From the NCBI GenBank assembly GCA_963744345.1, contig CAVUTD010000029.1:1-64000 (forward strand): a stretch of DNA of 64,000 nucleotides, read 5' to 3'. The number at the start of each line of letters is the position of its first letter. Position 1 is the first letter of the stretch. The DNA comes from DASTFP01 sp963744345. Its GTDB lineage: Bacteria; Verrucomicrobiota; Verrucomicrobiia; Chthoniobacterales; Terrimicrobiaceae. The position numbers were made by a program, and so were the translations under genes. Shown here one piece after another: positions 50,728 to 59,569 of the stretch. The notes under the pieces were generated by a model. It was not told the origin of the DNA. It worked only from the letters and a program-made list of their open reading frames with translations, and searched no databases.

Positions 50728-50788
50728 GGACCAAGATGAGCTATTTGAGAAGAGCTTCCACGAGCTTTGCTTGCTTTGTGACTTTCGT

Positions 50789-51082
50789 TCAGCGGATTTG
50801 AACAGGCGTCGCGCGAGTGGGGCGATTTGTGTTCTCGCCAGCTTGCATTTTCTTGGGCGGGGAAGTTCCAGCAGGGGGAGTTGGCGCTGGCGTTGTACCC
50901 GCGGCCGTTGGCGGATTTTGCTCCTTGGATAGCACCGATCCAACAAAGAAAAGCAGCGAATTCCACTCGGCCTTAGCTCCCTGGGCAAACTTCTGCGGGC
51001 CATGCTCAAAGAGAACAACAAAGGCAAAAGTGAAGATCGCGAGCAAGGCGAGCTGGAGAAAAAAGGATATCAGACCCCTCAT
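50789..51082 (-). CDS. Small membrane protein with proline-rich tail, unknown function
   Basis: A 97-residue protein with one N-terminal hydrophobic helix (FFLQLALLAIFTFAFVVLFE), a short amphipathic stretch (AQGAKAEWNSLLFFVGSVLS) and a disordered proline/threonine-rich tail (AAGTTPAPTPPAGTSPPKK). I recognise no family. Its ATG overlaps the stop of the aldose epimerase gene by four bases, so it is translated together with it; the TPR-protein gene follows 61 bases downstream. Confidence 0.6.
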   Translation of the reverse strand: MRGLISFFLQLALLAIFTFAFVVLFEHGPQKFAQGAKAEWNSLLFFVGSVLSKEQNPPTAAGTTPAPTPPAGTSPPKKMQAGENTNRPTRATPVQIR

Positions 51083-51996
51083 AGGAAGGCAGGACTAATC
51101 GTGAAAGCACGACGCAAAGACGAACGGGAGGGGATCGTTTGAATGCCAACCTTCTCTTCAAAGCGCCGGGGCGGATTGCTGTCGGGCAATCCCCAGCACG
51201 GCTCGATGCAGATGTAGTTCTCGCCCTCGCTCCAAAGCGTGAGAAAGGGCACTTCTGAAAAATCGAACGAAATTCGACGCCGAAGCTTGGAGTCTTCCAG
51301 GACAAATGTCGGGCGGGAAATTGCCCGCAAACCCACCAGGTAGGAATCGCCGAGTTTCGCCTTATCGAATGGCATTTCTCCTCCGACGAAGGGGATGACC
51401 TCCTCGCGGCCGTCGAGGAAGTTCCCCGGCGCAAAATGGCGGACATAAGTGCCCTCGGGAAAGAGCACCCGGCAATCGCGAACAGACGATACGGCAAAGC
51501 CTGGATGCAACCCGAAGCTCACGTGAGCGTCGAGCTCCGGCTCTTCATTGGTAAAGAAGAATTCTACGCGCAGCTCCTCCTCCGACAAGGCGTAGCGCAG
51601 CTCCAACGAAACTTTCAAAGGATAAGCGTCCTGCGGGATTCGCTTCACGGGCACTCGATATACCAAGGATTGGTCCCTCGACTCGGGCGGATCGAACAAG
51701 AAATGTCTGAGGAATCCATGATTTCCGCCGCGAATCATTGAACCGCGATAAATCGATTGTTCTTTCCAAAGACGATGCAAAAAATACCCCATGACCGTGG
51801 CGTGATTGGCCCAACCTGACGCTGGAGCGCCAGTCTCTCCATCCCGGTACAGAAAACCGTTCCAGTTCCCGGCTGCATCACGTTTGGCCAAGGATACTAA
51901 TTCGGCGCCAGCGCGGCTCACCATGATGCGAAATTCGGGAGTTTCGAGGATATCCAACGTCATTCCATCTTTCTGCAGGGTTTGGGGAGTCGCCAT
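51079..51996 (-). CDS. Aldose 1-epimerase family protein
   Basis: A 305-residue protein with the galactose-mutarotase fold. It shows VSRAGAELVSLAKRDAAGNW near the N-terminus, MIRGGNHGFLRHFLFDPPES with the first catalytic-site histidine region, DAHVSFGLHPGFAVSS (second histidine), and WSEGENYICIEPCWGLPDSN with the glutamate. This is the YeaD/LacX-type subfamily of sugar-phosphate or sugar epimerases; the sugar cannot be named from sequence. The start at 51996 is a plausible ATG (MATPQTLQKDGMTLDI). It is divergent from the GGQ protein gene. Confidence 0.87.
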   Translation of the reverse strand: MATPQTLQKDGMTLDILETPEFRIMVSRAGAELVSLAKRDAAGNWNGFLYRDGETGAPASGWANHATVMGYFLHRLWKEQSIYRGSMIRGGNHGFLRHFLFDPPESRDQSLVYRVPVKRIPQDAYPLKVSLELRYALSEEELRVEFFFTNEEPELDAHVSFGLHPGFAVSSVRDCRVLFPEGTYVRHFAPGNFLDGREEVIPFVGGEMPFDKAKLGDSYLVGLRAISRPTFVLEDSKLRRRISFDFSEVPFLTLWSEGENYICIEPCWGLPDSNPPRRFEEKVGIQTIPSRSSLRRAFTISPAFL

Positions 51997-52053
51997 GCCT
52001 TCGATGAGAGCAGATTTCTTGTATTAATTCAAATTCTCACTCGATATTTGGGT

Positions 52054-52443
52054 GTGCGGTTTAGCGACGAGCTCCTTGAGAGAATGCATGTCCTTGGTTT
52101 GCAGGCCGAGGACCTGCAGGAGAGCTTTTCTCGATCCGGAGGGCCAGGTGGTCAGAACGTCAACAAAGTCAACACGGCCGCCACAATCCGGCACCTTCCG
52201 AGCGGTCTTGTAATCACCGCTTCTGAAAGTCGCTCTCAAGCGGTCAACCGACAGCGTGCGTTAGAGCGGCTGCTCAGCGCGCTTGAAGCCGAGCGAGCCC
52301 GAGAACGCCACGCGCGCCTCGCCGCCATTTCCAAGCAACGTCGACAACAAGCTCGCCGTTCCCGTGTGAGCAAAACCAGGCTCGTAGAACAAAAGCGCCT
52401 CCGAACCGAAACAAAGCGTCTCCGACGAAAGGTGAATCCTTGA
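52054..52443 (+). CDS. GGQ-domain peptidyl-tRNA hydrolase / release-factor-like protein
   Basis: From GTG 52054 the product is 129 residues. The catalytic region FSRSGGPGGQNVNKVNTAAT carries the GGQ motif used to free nascent peptides on the ribosome, followed by a class I release-factor core (LPSGLVITASESRSQAVNRQ) and a very basic helical tail (KQRRQQARRSRVSKTRLVEQ). It lacks codon-recognition domains, as in ArfB/YaeJ or PrfH-type rescue factors, and so would act in stalled-ribosome rescue. The longer start at 51982 overlaps the epimerase gene. The function class is clear; the exact subfamily is not. Confidence 0.85.
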   Translation: MRFSDELLERMHVLGLQAEDLQESFSRSGGPGGQNVNKVNTAATIRHLPSGLVITASESRSQAVNRQRALERLLSALEAERARERHARLAAISKQRRQQARRSRVSKTRLVEQKRLRTETKRLRRKVNP

Positions 52444-52530
52444 TGAAGAATTGAGGCCCGGCACCCTCTCCACTCCGGTGGGAGAATTCACTTTTAGCAG
52501 TGATCGAATCCCGCATAGATTGACTGCATC

Positions 52531-53418
52531 ATGGATCTGCTTGCCTGCGATCTTCCTGGGATTCCGAAATTCCGCAGCGGCAAAGTGCGGGAGGTTTTTG
52601 AGCTCGGCGAAGATCTCCTCATCGTCGCAACGGACCGCATCTCCGCTTTCGACTGCATTCTCCCAAACGCAATCCCTCACAAGGGACAGGTCCTCACCCA
52701 GATTTCGGCATTCTGGTTCGATAAGCTCGACTTTGTTCCAAATCATCTCGTCAGTTCGCAGTTGCTCACCCTCTCAGAAGAACTGGGGCCCTTTCAGGAG
52801 CAGTTGGCGGGTCGTTCGATGATCGTGAAGAAAGCCGCTCCGCTTCCGGTTGAATGTGTCGCCAGAGGATATCTCGCCGGCTCCGCATGGAAGGAATATC
52901 AGGACAAGGGAACAGTTTGTGGATACCGGCTTCCCAACGGACTGCGACAAAGTGAACGGCTTCCGGAAACGATTTTCACACCTGCGATCAAAGCCCACAC
53001 TGGCCATGACGAGAATATCAGCTGGCGCGAGTGCCGCGCTCTTCTCGGTGATGATATCGCATTGCAGGTCCGCAACTGGACGATTGATCTTTATGAACAC
53101 GGACGCGCCTATGCAGCTCAGCGCGGAATCATCGTTGCGGATACGAAGTTCGAGTTCGGAGTCCTCGACGACGAAATCATGTTGATCGATGAATGCCTCA
53201 CGCCGGATTCCTCCCGTTTCTGGCCGCAAGGCGAATATGCTCCTGACAAAAGCCCTCCCAGCTTTGACAAACAATACGTGCGTGATTACCTCGAGGCAAT
53301 AAAGTGGAACAAACAACCGCCTGCGCCGGAGTTGCCTGCCGAGGTTGTCGCACGCACTTCGGAGAAATACCTCGAAGCCTACGATCGCCTTACCGGCCTT
53401 AAACTCTGCACAGCTTAG
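52531..53418 (+). CDS. purC: Phosphoribosylaminoimidazole-succinocarboxamide synthase
   Basis: PurC (SAICAR synthase) adds aspartate to CAIR in purine synthesis. The 295-residue protein has FRSGKVREVFELGEDLLIVA, TDRISAFDCILPNAIPHKGQ, KKAAPLPVECVARGYLAGSA with WKEYQ, HDENISWRECRALLG, IIVADTKFEFGV and DECLTPDSSRFWP. This is the longer eukaryote-like form used by many bacteria. It is upstream of xerD with 36 bases between; purH lies 36 kb away, so purine genes are scattered. Confidence 0.96.
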   Translation: MDLLACDLPGIPKFRSGKVREVFELGEDLLIVATDRISAFDCILPNAIPHKGQVLTQISAFWFDKLDFVPNHLVSSQLLTLSEELGPFQEQLAGRSMIVKKAAPLPVECVARGYLAGSAWKEYQDKGTVCGYRLPNGLRQSERLPETIFTPAIKAHTGHDENISWRECRALLGDDIALQVRNWTIDLYEHGRAYAAQRGIIVADTKFEFGVLDDEIMLIDECLTPDSSRFWPQGEYAPDKSPPSFDKQYVRDYLEAIKWNKQPPAPELPAEVVARTSEKYLEAYDRLTGLKLCTA

Positions 53419-53454
53419 ACGTCCCGAAAAGTTCGACAGCGCCCGGTCAATCGC

Positions 53455-54342
53455 TTGGACAACTTCATCGACCAATTTCTGATCTATCTGGCTGCGGAGC
53501 GCGGTCTCTCTACCAACTACCAACTCTCCGTCCGCCATTCGCTCGAGACTTTTGCCAAATGGCTGGGCCAGACAGGCATTGCCCAGCCCGACCAGGTTGA
53601 GCCTCAGCACTTCACCGATTACCTGGCCTGGCGCAAGCGCTCCGGCCTCGCCGCGGCTTCGATCAAGCTCGAAGCTGTCGCGCTGAGGATCTTCTTTAGA
53701 TTCCTGTTGGCTCGCAACATCCTTACGAGCAATCCCGCTGAAAATCTCTCAATTCCGCGCGTGGAGAGGTATCTCCCGGAAACTCTCAACGTTTCCGCGA
53801 TGACGCGCCTGCTTGAGAGCGTCAGCTCTGCAGATCCCCTGGGACTCCGTGATCGCGCGATGCTGGAGCTGCTTTATGCCAGCGGTCTGCGGGTCTCAGA
53901 ACTCTGCAGTGTGCGGCTCGAAGGCCTCGACTTGGAGGAGGGGCTGATCCGCGTAACTGGCAAAGGTAACAAGACTCGATTGGTGCCGGTGGGGTTGCCG
54001 GCGCAGGAGGCCATCACCCGTTACTTGGAAATCGAAAGACCGAAACTCGTCTCCAGGCGCAGCGGCGCGGAAGTCTTCCTTTCAGCGCGTGGAAGAAAGC
54101 TAACTCCTCAACGCGTTTGGCAGCTAATCAAACGCTACGCCGCGCGAGCGGGTCTTGAAGCGAATGTCTATCCCCATTTGTTTCGCCACAGCTTCGCCAC
54201 CCATCTACTCGCAGGAGGAGCTGACCTTCGCATTATTCAAGAGCTGCTTGGTCACGCCGACATTTCAACCACCCAAGTTTACACCCATGTGGATTCTTCC
54301 CGCTTGAAGGCGGTCCATCAGAAATTTCATCCCCGGGCTTAG
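53455..54342 (+). CDS. xerD: Tyrosine recombinase XerD
   Basis: A 295-residue site-specific recombinase that resolves chromosome dimers together with XerC. The N-terminal SAM-like domain spans residues 1-95. The catalytic residues are in place: arginine in YASGLRVSELCSVRL, lysine in VTGKGNKTRLVPVG, histidine and arginine in HLFRHSFATHLLAGGADLR, histidine in LLGHADISTTQ and the nucleophile tyrosine in VYTHVD. The start appears to be TTG at 53455 (DNFIDQFLIYLAAERGL). It is chromosomal, with no sign of an associated mobile element. Confidence 0.93.
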   Translation: MDNFIDQFLIYLAAERGLSTNYQLSVRHSLETFAKWLGQTGIAQPDQVEPQHFTDYLAWRKRSGLAAASIKLEAVALRIFFRFLLARNILTSNPAENLSIPRVERYLPETLNVSAMTRLLESVSSADPLGLRDRAMLELLYASGLRVSELCSVRLEGLDLEEGLIRVTGKGNKTRLVPVGLPAQEAITRYLEIERPKLVSRRSGAEVFLSARGRKLTPQRVWQLIKRYAARAGLEANVYPHLFRHSFATHLLAGGADLRIIQELLGHADISTTQVYTHVDSSRLKAVHQKFHPRA

Positions 54343-54353
54343 TCTTCGTAAAC

Positions 54354-55064
54354 TCAGCGACGGAACGAAAGCAGAATTCTAAGGATGTACCAGAAGAGAA
54401 GCGCGACAGAGGCAAAGAGGGAAAGCGCTGCCGCCACGTATTGGTCTGTGCGATAATCTCGAAAGATTGCGGAGGTATTATAGAGAACGGCCGCCGCCGC
54501 GAAGACCACCATGGCCGCCGCGAAAAATGTCCCCAGATTGAAGCCAAAGAGGATGCTACAGACGATGAAGCCCAAAGCCACAAAACTCCCAATGATCAGA
54601 ATGCCACGCAGAAACGAGAAATCGATACGGGTTGTCACGACCACCGCAGTTAAGCCGAGAAAAAGACCGCCAGTGAGCATAGCCGCCATGGGAATAATGT
54701 CGGGCGAGCTGTAGAATGCCGCGACGTAGAGCAACGGAATAAAGATAATCGCTTGACTCACGACATAAATGGCAAGTCCCGCGTATTGCAACGCCATGCT
54801 CGCGCCCGAGCGAGCCCAGCTCTCCGCCAGCCATGAGACACCCATGAACAAACCAAGAACGATCAACCAGGAATATTGGCTGCCGGCCAACAGCTTCATC
54901 ATGGCCGGCGCGACCGGCGAGTTGAGAAAAACAGCTTCCAAGCCGGCAAATGCAAGAATGGCCAGGGCTAAGTGCATGTACGTCCTTCGAATAAAGCGAC
55001 TCCGCTCGGTGGCCCCGGCATCTGCTGCCGCTAGATAAGGATTGCCATAGACATTCTTGTTCAT
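54354..55064 (-). CDS. Bax inhibitor-1/YccA family membrane protein
   Basis: A 236-residue protein with seven helices of the BI-1 (TMBIM) family, which forms pH-sensitive channels or modulates membrane proteases. It has FIRRTYMHLALAILAFAGLE near the start, then helices such as WLIVLGLFMGVSWLAESWAR, YAGLAIYVVSQAIIFIPLLY and FLGLTAVVVTTRIDFSFLRG. It ends with LYNTSAIFRDYRTDQYVAAA and LSLFASVALLFWYILRILLS. In bacteria its precise role is unsettled. It lies in its own unit between xerD (convergent) and accA. Confidence 0.88.
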   Translation of the reverse strand: MNKNVYGNPYLAAADAGATERSRFIRRTYMHLALAILAFAGLEAVFLNSPVAPAMMKLLAGSQYSWLIVLGLFMGVSWLAESWARSGASMALQYAGLAIYVVSQAIIFIPLLYVAAFYSSPDIIPMAAMLTGGLFLGLTAVVVTTRIDFSFLRGILIIGSFVALGFIVCSILFGFNLGTFFAAAMVVFAAAAVLYNTSAIFRDYRTDQYVAAALSLFASVALLFWYILRILLSFRR

Positions 55065-55196
55065 AAGCGCACAGGATTGGACGCGGCTGAGCGGATTGTC
55101 AAGATGGAGGTGGTGAGGAGATCCGCTCGGGGGGTTGTTCGTGAGACCTGAAACTTGGGCGATCGCCGCAGCAAGATAGCTGAGGAGAATCGACTC

Positions 55197-56153
55197 TTAT
55201 TCCTGGAACCGTCCCATTTTGCGAAACTTTTCGTAGCGGCGACGAAGCAGCTTGTCGATTGGCGTCTTCTCGAGCTCTCGCAGTGCCCCGACGACCGCTT
55301 CCTTGAGGCTGCTAGCTGTCTGAACAAGGTCATGGTGGGCCCCGCCGAGCGGTTCGGGGATGACCCCATCGATGACGCCCAGTTGCAAGAGTGCTGACGC
55401 ATTCAGTTTGAGCGCTTCAGCGGCCTCCGGTGCGTGTTTACGATGCTTCCACAGAATGGCGGCGCAGCCCTCAGGGCTGATTACAGAATAATAAGCGTTC
55501 TCCAGCATGAGCACGCGGTCCGCCACTCCGATTCCCAAGGCGCCCCCCGAGCCTCCTTCACCGATGATCACGGCGACCAGAGGCGTTCTCAACACCATCA
55601 TCTCGCGGAGATTTACGGCGATCGATTCGGCAATATGCCGCTCCTCCGCACCGACACCCGGATAAGCCCCAGGGGTGTCAATGAGAGTAACTACTGGCAG
55701 TTTGAACTTCTCGCCTAATCGAATTAGCCGAAGAGCTTTCCGATAGCCTTCCGGATGAGGACTGCCGAAGTTCCGGTGAAGGTTCTCCTTGACGTCCCGG
55801 CCTTTCTGCTGGCCGACAACCACACATCTTGTGCCGTTGATTTTCGCAAGTCCGCCCGGCATCGAGGGATCGTCTCCAAAAAGCCGATCTCCCTTGAGTT
55901 CAATGAAGTCGGAGAAAACCTGCTCGATGTAGTCGAGAAAAAACGGTCTGGCGGTATGCCGCGCGATTTGAACGCGCTGCCAGGCCGTTAAATTCGCATA
56001 GATTTCTTTCTTAGTTGCATCGATCTTTTCCTGCATGGCACGCACCTCGGGATCAAGATCGATGTCTTTTCCGCGAACGTGCCCCTTTATTTCCTCAAGC
56101 TTCTGCTCGAGCTCGACGATGGGCTTCTCGAAATCCAGGATCTGTAAGGTCAT
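55197..56153 (-). CDS. accA: Acetyl-CoA carboxylase carboxyltransferase subunit alpha
   Basis: AccA pairs with AccD (21740-22588) to form the carboxyltransferase. The 318 residues show LDFEKPIVELEQKLEEIKGH, WQRVQIARHTARPFFLDYIE, GGLAKINGTRCVVVGQQKGR, RNFGSPHPEGYRKALRLIRL, TLIDTPGAYPGVGAEERHIA and VIIGEGGSGGALGIGVADRV. Length and motifs are standard. It follows the LysM-protein gene by about 14 bases on the same strand and may share its transcript. accA and accD are more than 30 kb apart. Confidence 0.97.
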   Translation of the reverse strand: MTLQILDFEKPIVELEQKLEEIKGHVRGKDIDLDPEVRAMQEKIDATKKEIYANLTAWQRVQIARHTARPFFLDYIEQVFSDFIELKGDRLFGDDPSMPGGLAKINGTRCVVVGQQKGRDVKENLHRNFGSPHPEGYRKALRLIRLGEKFKLPVVTLIDTPGAYPGVGAEERHIAESIAVNLREMMVLRTPLVAVIIGEGGSGGALGIGVADRVLMLENAYYSVISPEGCAAILWKHRKHAPEAAEALKLNASALLQLGVIDGVIPEPLGGAHHDLVQTASSLKEAVVGALRELEKTPIDKLLRRRYEKFRKMGRFQE

Positions 56154-56167
56154 GAAAAGGCAGTCAA

Positions 56168-56998
56168 TTATTGAATTTCCACGGGAGTTCCGCGAGAGAC
56201 GAGCATAAAAATCTCCTCGATGTCCTCCCGGGAGAGGACAATTCCCGGCGGCGGATTGTTCTCGCTACCTTCAGGGAGACCCCTAATGCTAAGGCCCGCC
56301 GAGCCTAACATGATTAATCGATCGCTACCAAAATAGTTCTTATCCCCAAAGGCGACACGATTTGAACCCTTCAAGGCGATCTTGTCCGCTACCTTTGTTT
56401 GCACGCGGGCGGAGGCCGCCGGAGTCCTTAGGGAAATGATCTGATATTCTTTGAAAAACTGGCCTCGATTGAGAAGCGTAAGGGCGCGGGCCTTTCGGTC
56501 CACGACGACACTCATGTCGAGCTGGGGAATCGCGAGTTGTTGACCAATTTTGAGATTGATGCTCTGCATGTTGTTAACACGAAAGATCAGTTCCGGATTG
56601 CTTTTGACTTTCGATGCGATCTTGACAAGTGAATCTCCCTTGCTGACCGCGTAAGTCGTCTTCTCGGGCGAAGGAGTTGGGGAAAAGACCAGGTTGGTAT
56701 TCAGGCGCCCAAGCGCGGCCTTGGCCTCGCCAATCTTCGGAGAGTCAGGATAATTCTGGATGAACTGAGCCCATGCCGAGCGCACTTCTTCGATGTCGCC
56801 TTGTTGCTGCAGAGCCGCCACTCTCTCGAACGCAGGGAGCGAATAGTGCGGGACCGGGGCACTCTGCTGCGACGAGGAGGCCCTATCCTCGCGATCGAGG
56901 TTCCCTGGCTTCCAGTAGAGCTCGTACGCAAAGAAGGCCGATCCGCCCAAGATCAATCCAACTAGCCCGAGAATGATGACCGTTCGCAGGATTGCCAT
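56168..56998 (-). CDS. LysM protein with a degenerate L,D-transpeptidase-like domain
   Basis: A 276-residue envelope protein. A signal or anchor helix (MAILRTVIILGLVGLILGGS) is followed by a short TPR-like helix pair. A LysM peptidoglycan-binding motif comes next (TYAVSKGDSLVKIASKVKSN through QLAIP, about residues 117-160). The C-terminal ~110 residues follow the YkuD order (SVVVDRKARALTLLNRGQFF, KEYQIISL) and end SREDIEEIFMLVSRGTPVEI. The catalytic histidine and the SHGCIR cysteine are missing: the sequence reads PPPGIVLSREDI. It is therefore a likely inactive, binding-only relative. Confidence 0.78.
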   Translation of the reverse strand: MAILRTVIILGLVGLILGGSAFFAYELYWKPGNLDREDRASSSQQSAPVPHYSLPAFERVAALQQQGDIEEVRSAWAQFIQNYPDSPKIGEAKAALGRLNTNLVFSPTPSPEKTTYAVSKGDSLVKIASKVKSNPELIFRVNNMQSINLKIGQQLAIPQLDMSVVVDRKARALTLLNRGQFFKEYQIISLRTPAASARVQTKVADKIALKGSNRVAFGDKNYFGSDRLIMLGSAGLSIRGLPEGSENNPPPGIVLSREDIEEIFMLVSRGTPVEIQ

Positions 56999-57060
56999 GT
57001 CGGATGGAACCGCGAACCATTAGAGCGGCGAGCACTTGGTTTGAAAACGATGAAATATCG

Positions 57061-57585
57061 TCAGATCAGACCACGCCGTCTCCATTCCTCAAGGTTCTCA
57101 CTCGAAGAACGCTGAATCAGATCCATCGTGAATTTCAATAGGCAAATCTCCCACGCCTCGTCAACGCCGGCAATCAAGGCGGCGGCGGGATCGCTCTTGC
57201 CATTCATATCCTCCTTTAATTGTCCCAAGACGGTCTCCATCGAGTCGCGGACAATGCTCTGCTCGAGATCAGATTTACGCAGCTGAAAGCCGTAGCGCAG
57301 GACACGGAAAGAACTGGCATGCTGCTCGACCCAATCGGCGAATTCGCGCGCTAAGCCACCAAAGCCGTCGAGCAGGAGCTTGCTAAAGTGATGGGGCGAC
57401 ACGATCCGAGGGCGCTCCGCTTCGATCCGCCCGCCACGGATGCGGACGGCGTTGACCTCGTCCATGAGTTCGCTCACCAGCAGAAACCGGAAACTCGTCG
57501 AGCCGAACGTTTCAATGATGCGCTGCGGCTGCACCACGACCCGCGTGTTCTCCATGGCGTACTGGAAGTCGTGTTCCTCAATCAT
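57061..57585 (-). CDS. Conserved-looking protein of unknown function
   Basis: From ATG 57585 (MIEEHDFQYAMENTRVVVQP) the product is about 174 residues; an upstream start at 57642 would add 19. It is mostly alpha-helical and charged, with FGSTSFRFLLVSELMDEVNA, FRVLRYGFQLRKSDLEQSIV and VDEAWEICLLKFTMDLIQRS. No membrane segments or signal peptide. I do not recognise the family, but it looks like a genuine cytoplasmic protein. It is divergent from the L,D-transpeptidase gene; about 90 bases between them should hold both promoters. Confidence 0.6.
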   Translation of the reverse strand: MIEEHDFQYAMENTRVVVQPQRIIETFGSTSFRFLLVSELMDEVNAVRIRGGRIEAERPRIVSPHHFSKLLLDGFGGLAREFADWVEQHASSFRVLRYGFQLRKSDLEQSIVRDSMETVLGQLKEDMNGKSDPAAALIAGVDEAWEICLLKFTMDLIQRSSSENLEEWRRRGLI

Positions 57586-57671
57586 CCTTAGGATAATACG
57601 AGCACCACGACCACCCGCAACAGAAGTCTCGGGATTTGACAAGGGGGGTTTCTGCTCTTTAGCTCCTCGCG

Positions 57672-58328
57672 ATGAGATTATTTCCCGCTGCCGTCGCGGC
57701 CGCCCTGTTCTGTCCGGGCTGCCAGACTATTCGTTCGGGAACCAACTACGACCCTATTGGGTACAAGCCGCAAAAGTCAGGTAATGTCGTTATAAAAGTA
57801 TCGCTGCGGAACCGGATGGTTTATGTAATGGAAGGAAGCAAGCCGCTGCTCGTGACGGCCACGGCGATTGGGCTGCCGAGCAAGCCCACACCCAAAGGAC
57901 GTTTTCGGGTAACAAGAAAACTCGCGAACAAACGCTCCGGTACCTATGGGTTTTGGGTCAAAGGAGACACCATTGTGCCGGGGAAGAACTCTCAATCGCC
58001 CGGCCGAGGTTACCGCTATGTTGGCTTTCCTATGCAGTATTGGGTAGAATGGATGCCCGCCTATGGTTTCCATGTGGGGTCGGTTTGGCCTGTCCCCCGC
58101 ACACATGGCTGCCTGCGCTTGCACAAAAACGCTGCCCGCGAATTCTTCCACCTCGCTCGCCTCGGAACGCCGGTGCATATTGCGCGCACACAGCCCGAAG
58201 ACGCCACCATCGGTAAAGACCCGCCTCGTCCCCACGATTACAATGATCCCGATCCTCCAACGGCCATCCTGATTTCCTCACGCGCCTTCCAAGACGATCC
58301 AACTCAGTATCTGAGAGACCAACCCTGA
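57672..58328 (+). CDS. L,D-transpeptidase (YkuD family)
   Basis: A 218-residue envelope enzyme that forms 3-3 or related peptidoglycan crosslinks. The N-terminus is a lipoprotein signal (MRLFPAAVAAALFCPGC). The YkuD domain reads VIKVSLRNRMVYVMEGSKPL, LPSKPTPKGRFRVTRKL, AYGFHVGSVWPVPRTHGCLR with the histidine and the catalytic cysteine in THGCLRL, and ARLGTPVHI. A proline-rich tail follows. It is 9 bases upstream of ispH, so the two are likely co-transcribed. The histidine and cysteine are exactly the residues missing in the protein at 56168-56998. Confidence 0.9.
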   Translation: MRLFPAAVAAALFCPGCQTIRSGTNYDPIGYKPQKSGNVVIKVSLRNRMVYVMEGSKPLLVTATAIGLPSKPTPKGRFRVTRKLANKRSGTYGFWVKGDTIVPGKNSQSPGRGYRYVGFPMQYWVEWMPAYGFHVGSVWPVPRTHGCLRLHKNAAREFFHLARLGTPVHIARTQPEDATIGKDPPRPHDYNDPDPPTAILISSRAFQDDPTQYLRDQP

Positions 58329-58336
58329 GCATTCCC

Positions 58337-59569
58337 ATGCCAAGTTCTCCGCACATCAACTTGCGCACACCTGACGTCATGTCCCGCGTGCAGGAAGAGG
58401 TCGAAAGCCATTACCGCAGCGGCTTGGTGGAGCGCATTCGCAGTCAGGGCGGGGTGCTCCAAAAGGGCGGAACGATCATTCGTTTGGCCAAGCAATTCGG
58501 TTTTTGCTATGGAGTCGAACGCGCCATCGACCTCGCTTACGCGGCTCGCAAAGTCTTCCCGGAACGTCGAATTTCGCTTCTCGGTGAGATCATTCACAAC
58601 CCGGAAGTTAACGCTCAACTGGCTGCCATGGGCATCCGGCATCTCCCAGCGTATCCCGCCGATGCCGACATCCAGGATCTTACTTCCGAAGACGTCGTCA
58701 TCGTTCCGGCCTTTGGAGCAAAAGTCTCTACCTTGGAAGCTATCAAGACGCGCGGTTGCCAAATCGTTGACACCACCTGTGGGGACGTGATGAGCGTCTG
58801 GAAGCGGGTCCGCCAAAACGCGCTCGAGCAGGTCACAAGCATCATTCATGGAAAAGCAGCCCACGAGGAAACGACGGCAACGGCCTCTCGAGCCCTCGGG
58901 ACTGACGGCAGGGGACACTACGTAATCGTCCTCGATGTCGCCGAGACCGACATCGTCTGTGACTACATCCTCAACGGAGGAGACAAGGCGCACTTCCTGG
59001 ACCGATTCAAGAACGCACACTCTAAGGACTTCGATCCCGATATCCATTTGCAGCGCGTAGGTGTCGCAAATCAAACGACAATGCTGAGGAGCGAAACTGA
59101 GGAGATCCAACGTCGCATTCGCACGGCGATCGCCGCTCGTGACGGACAGACGGCGAACTTTCGCTTTTTCGACACGATCTGTGGCGCAACCCAGGAGCGA
59201 CAGGACGCTCTCTTCAGGTTATTGGACGAACCGCTTGATCTACTGGTCGTGGTCGGCGGATATAATAGCTCCAACACTACGCATCTTGCCGAGATCGGAG
59301 AAAAGAAACTTCCCACCTGGTTCATCCGCAATGCCAACTGCCTGATTTCGCTCAACGAGATCCGTCACTTTGACATTCATAAAAAGGAAGAAGTCACCAG
59401 CACCAACTGGCTGCCATCAAAGAATGGTCTCTGCGCTGGCATCACGGCCGGAGCGAGTTGTCCGAACAACCTTATCGAGGAGACAATTAAGCGCCTACTT
59501 TGGTTGCGGAACGAACCACCGATCGAGATCGCTCAAGTCGAAGACAATCTGGAGAGCCGGAAATCTTAG
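58337..59569 (+). CDS. ispH: 4-hydroxy-3-methylbut-2-enyl diphosphate reductase, long form
   Basis: IspH is the last enzyme of the MEP isoprenoid pathway and carries a [4Fe-4S] cluster. The three cluster cysteines lie in AKQFGFCYGVERAIDLAYAA, VDTTCGDVMSVWKRV and ITAGASCPNNLIEETIKRLL. Other signatures are ISLLGEIIHNPEVNAQL, HGKAAHEETTATASRALG and VVVGGYNSSNTTHLAEIGE. At 410 residues it is the long type found in cyanobacteria, plastids and some other bacteria, about 100 residues longer than the E. coli enzyme. It follows the L,D-transpeptidase gene by 8 bases. Confidence 0.94.
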   Translation: MPSSPHINLRTPDVMSRVQEEVESHYRSGLVERIRSQGGVLQKGGTIIRLAKQFGFCYGVERAIDLAYAARKVFPERRISLLGEIIHNPEVNAQLAAMGIRHLPAYPADADIQDLTSEDVVIVPAFGAKVSTLEAIKTRGCQIVDTTCGDVMSVWKRVRQNALEQVTSIIHGKAAHEETTATASRALGTDGRGHYVIVLDVAETDIVCDYILNGGDKAHFLDRFKNAHSKDFDPDIHLQRVGVANQTTMLRSETEEIQRRIRTAIAARDGQTANFRFFDTICGATQERQDALFRLLDEPLDLLVVVGGYNSSNTTHLAEIGEKKLPTWFIRNANCLISLNEIRHFDIHKKEEVTSTNWLPSKNGLCAGITAGASCPNNLIEETIKRLLWLRNEPPIEIAQVEDNLESRKS

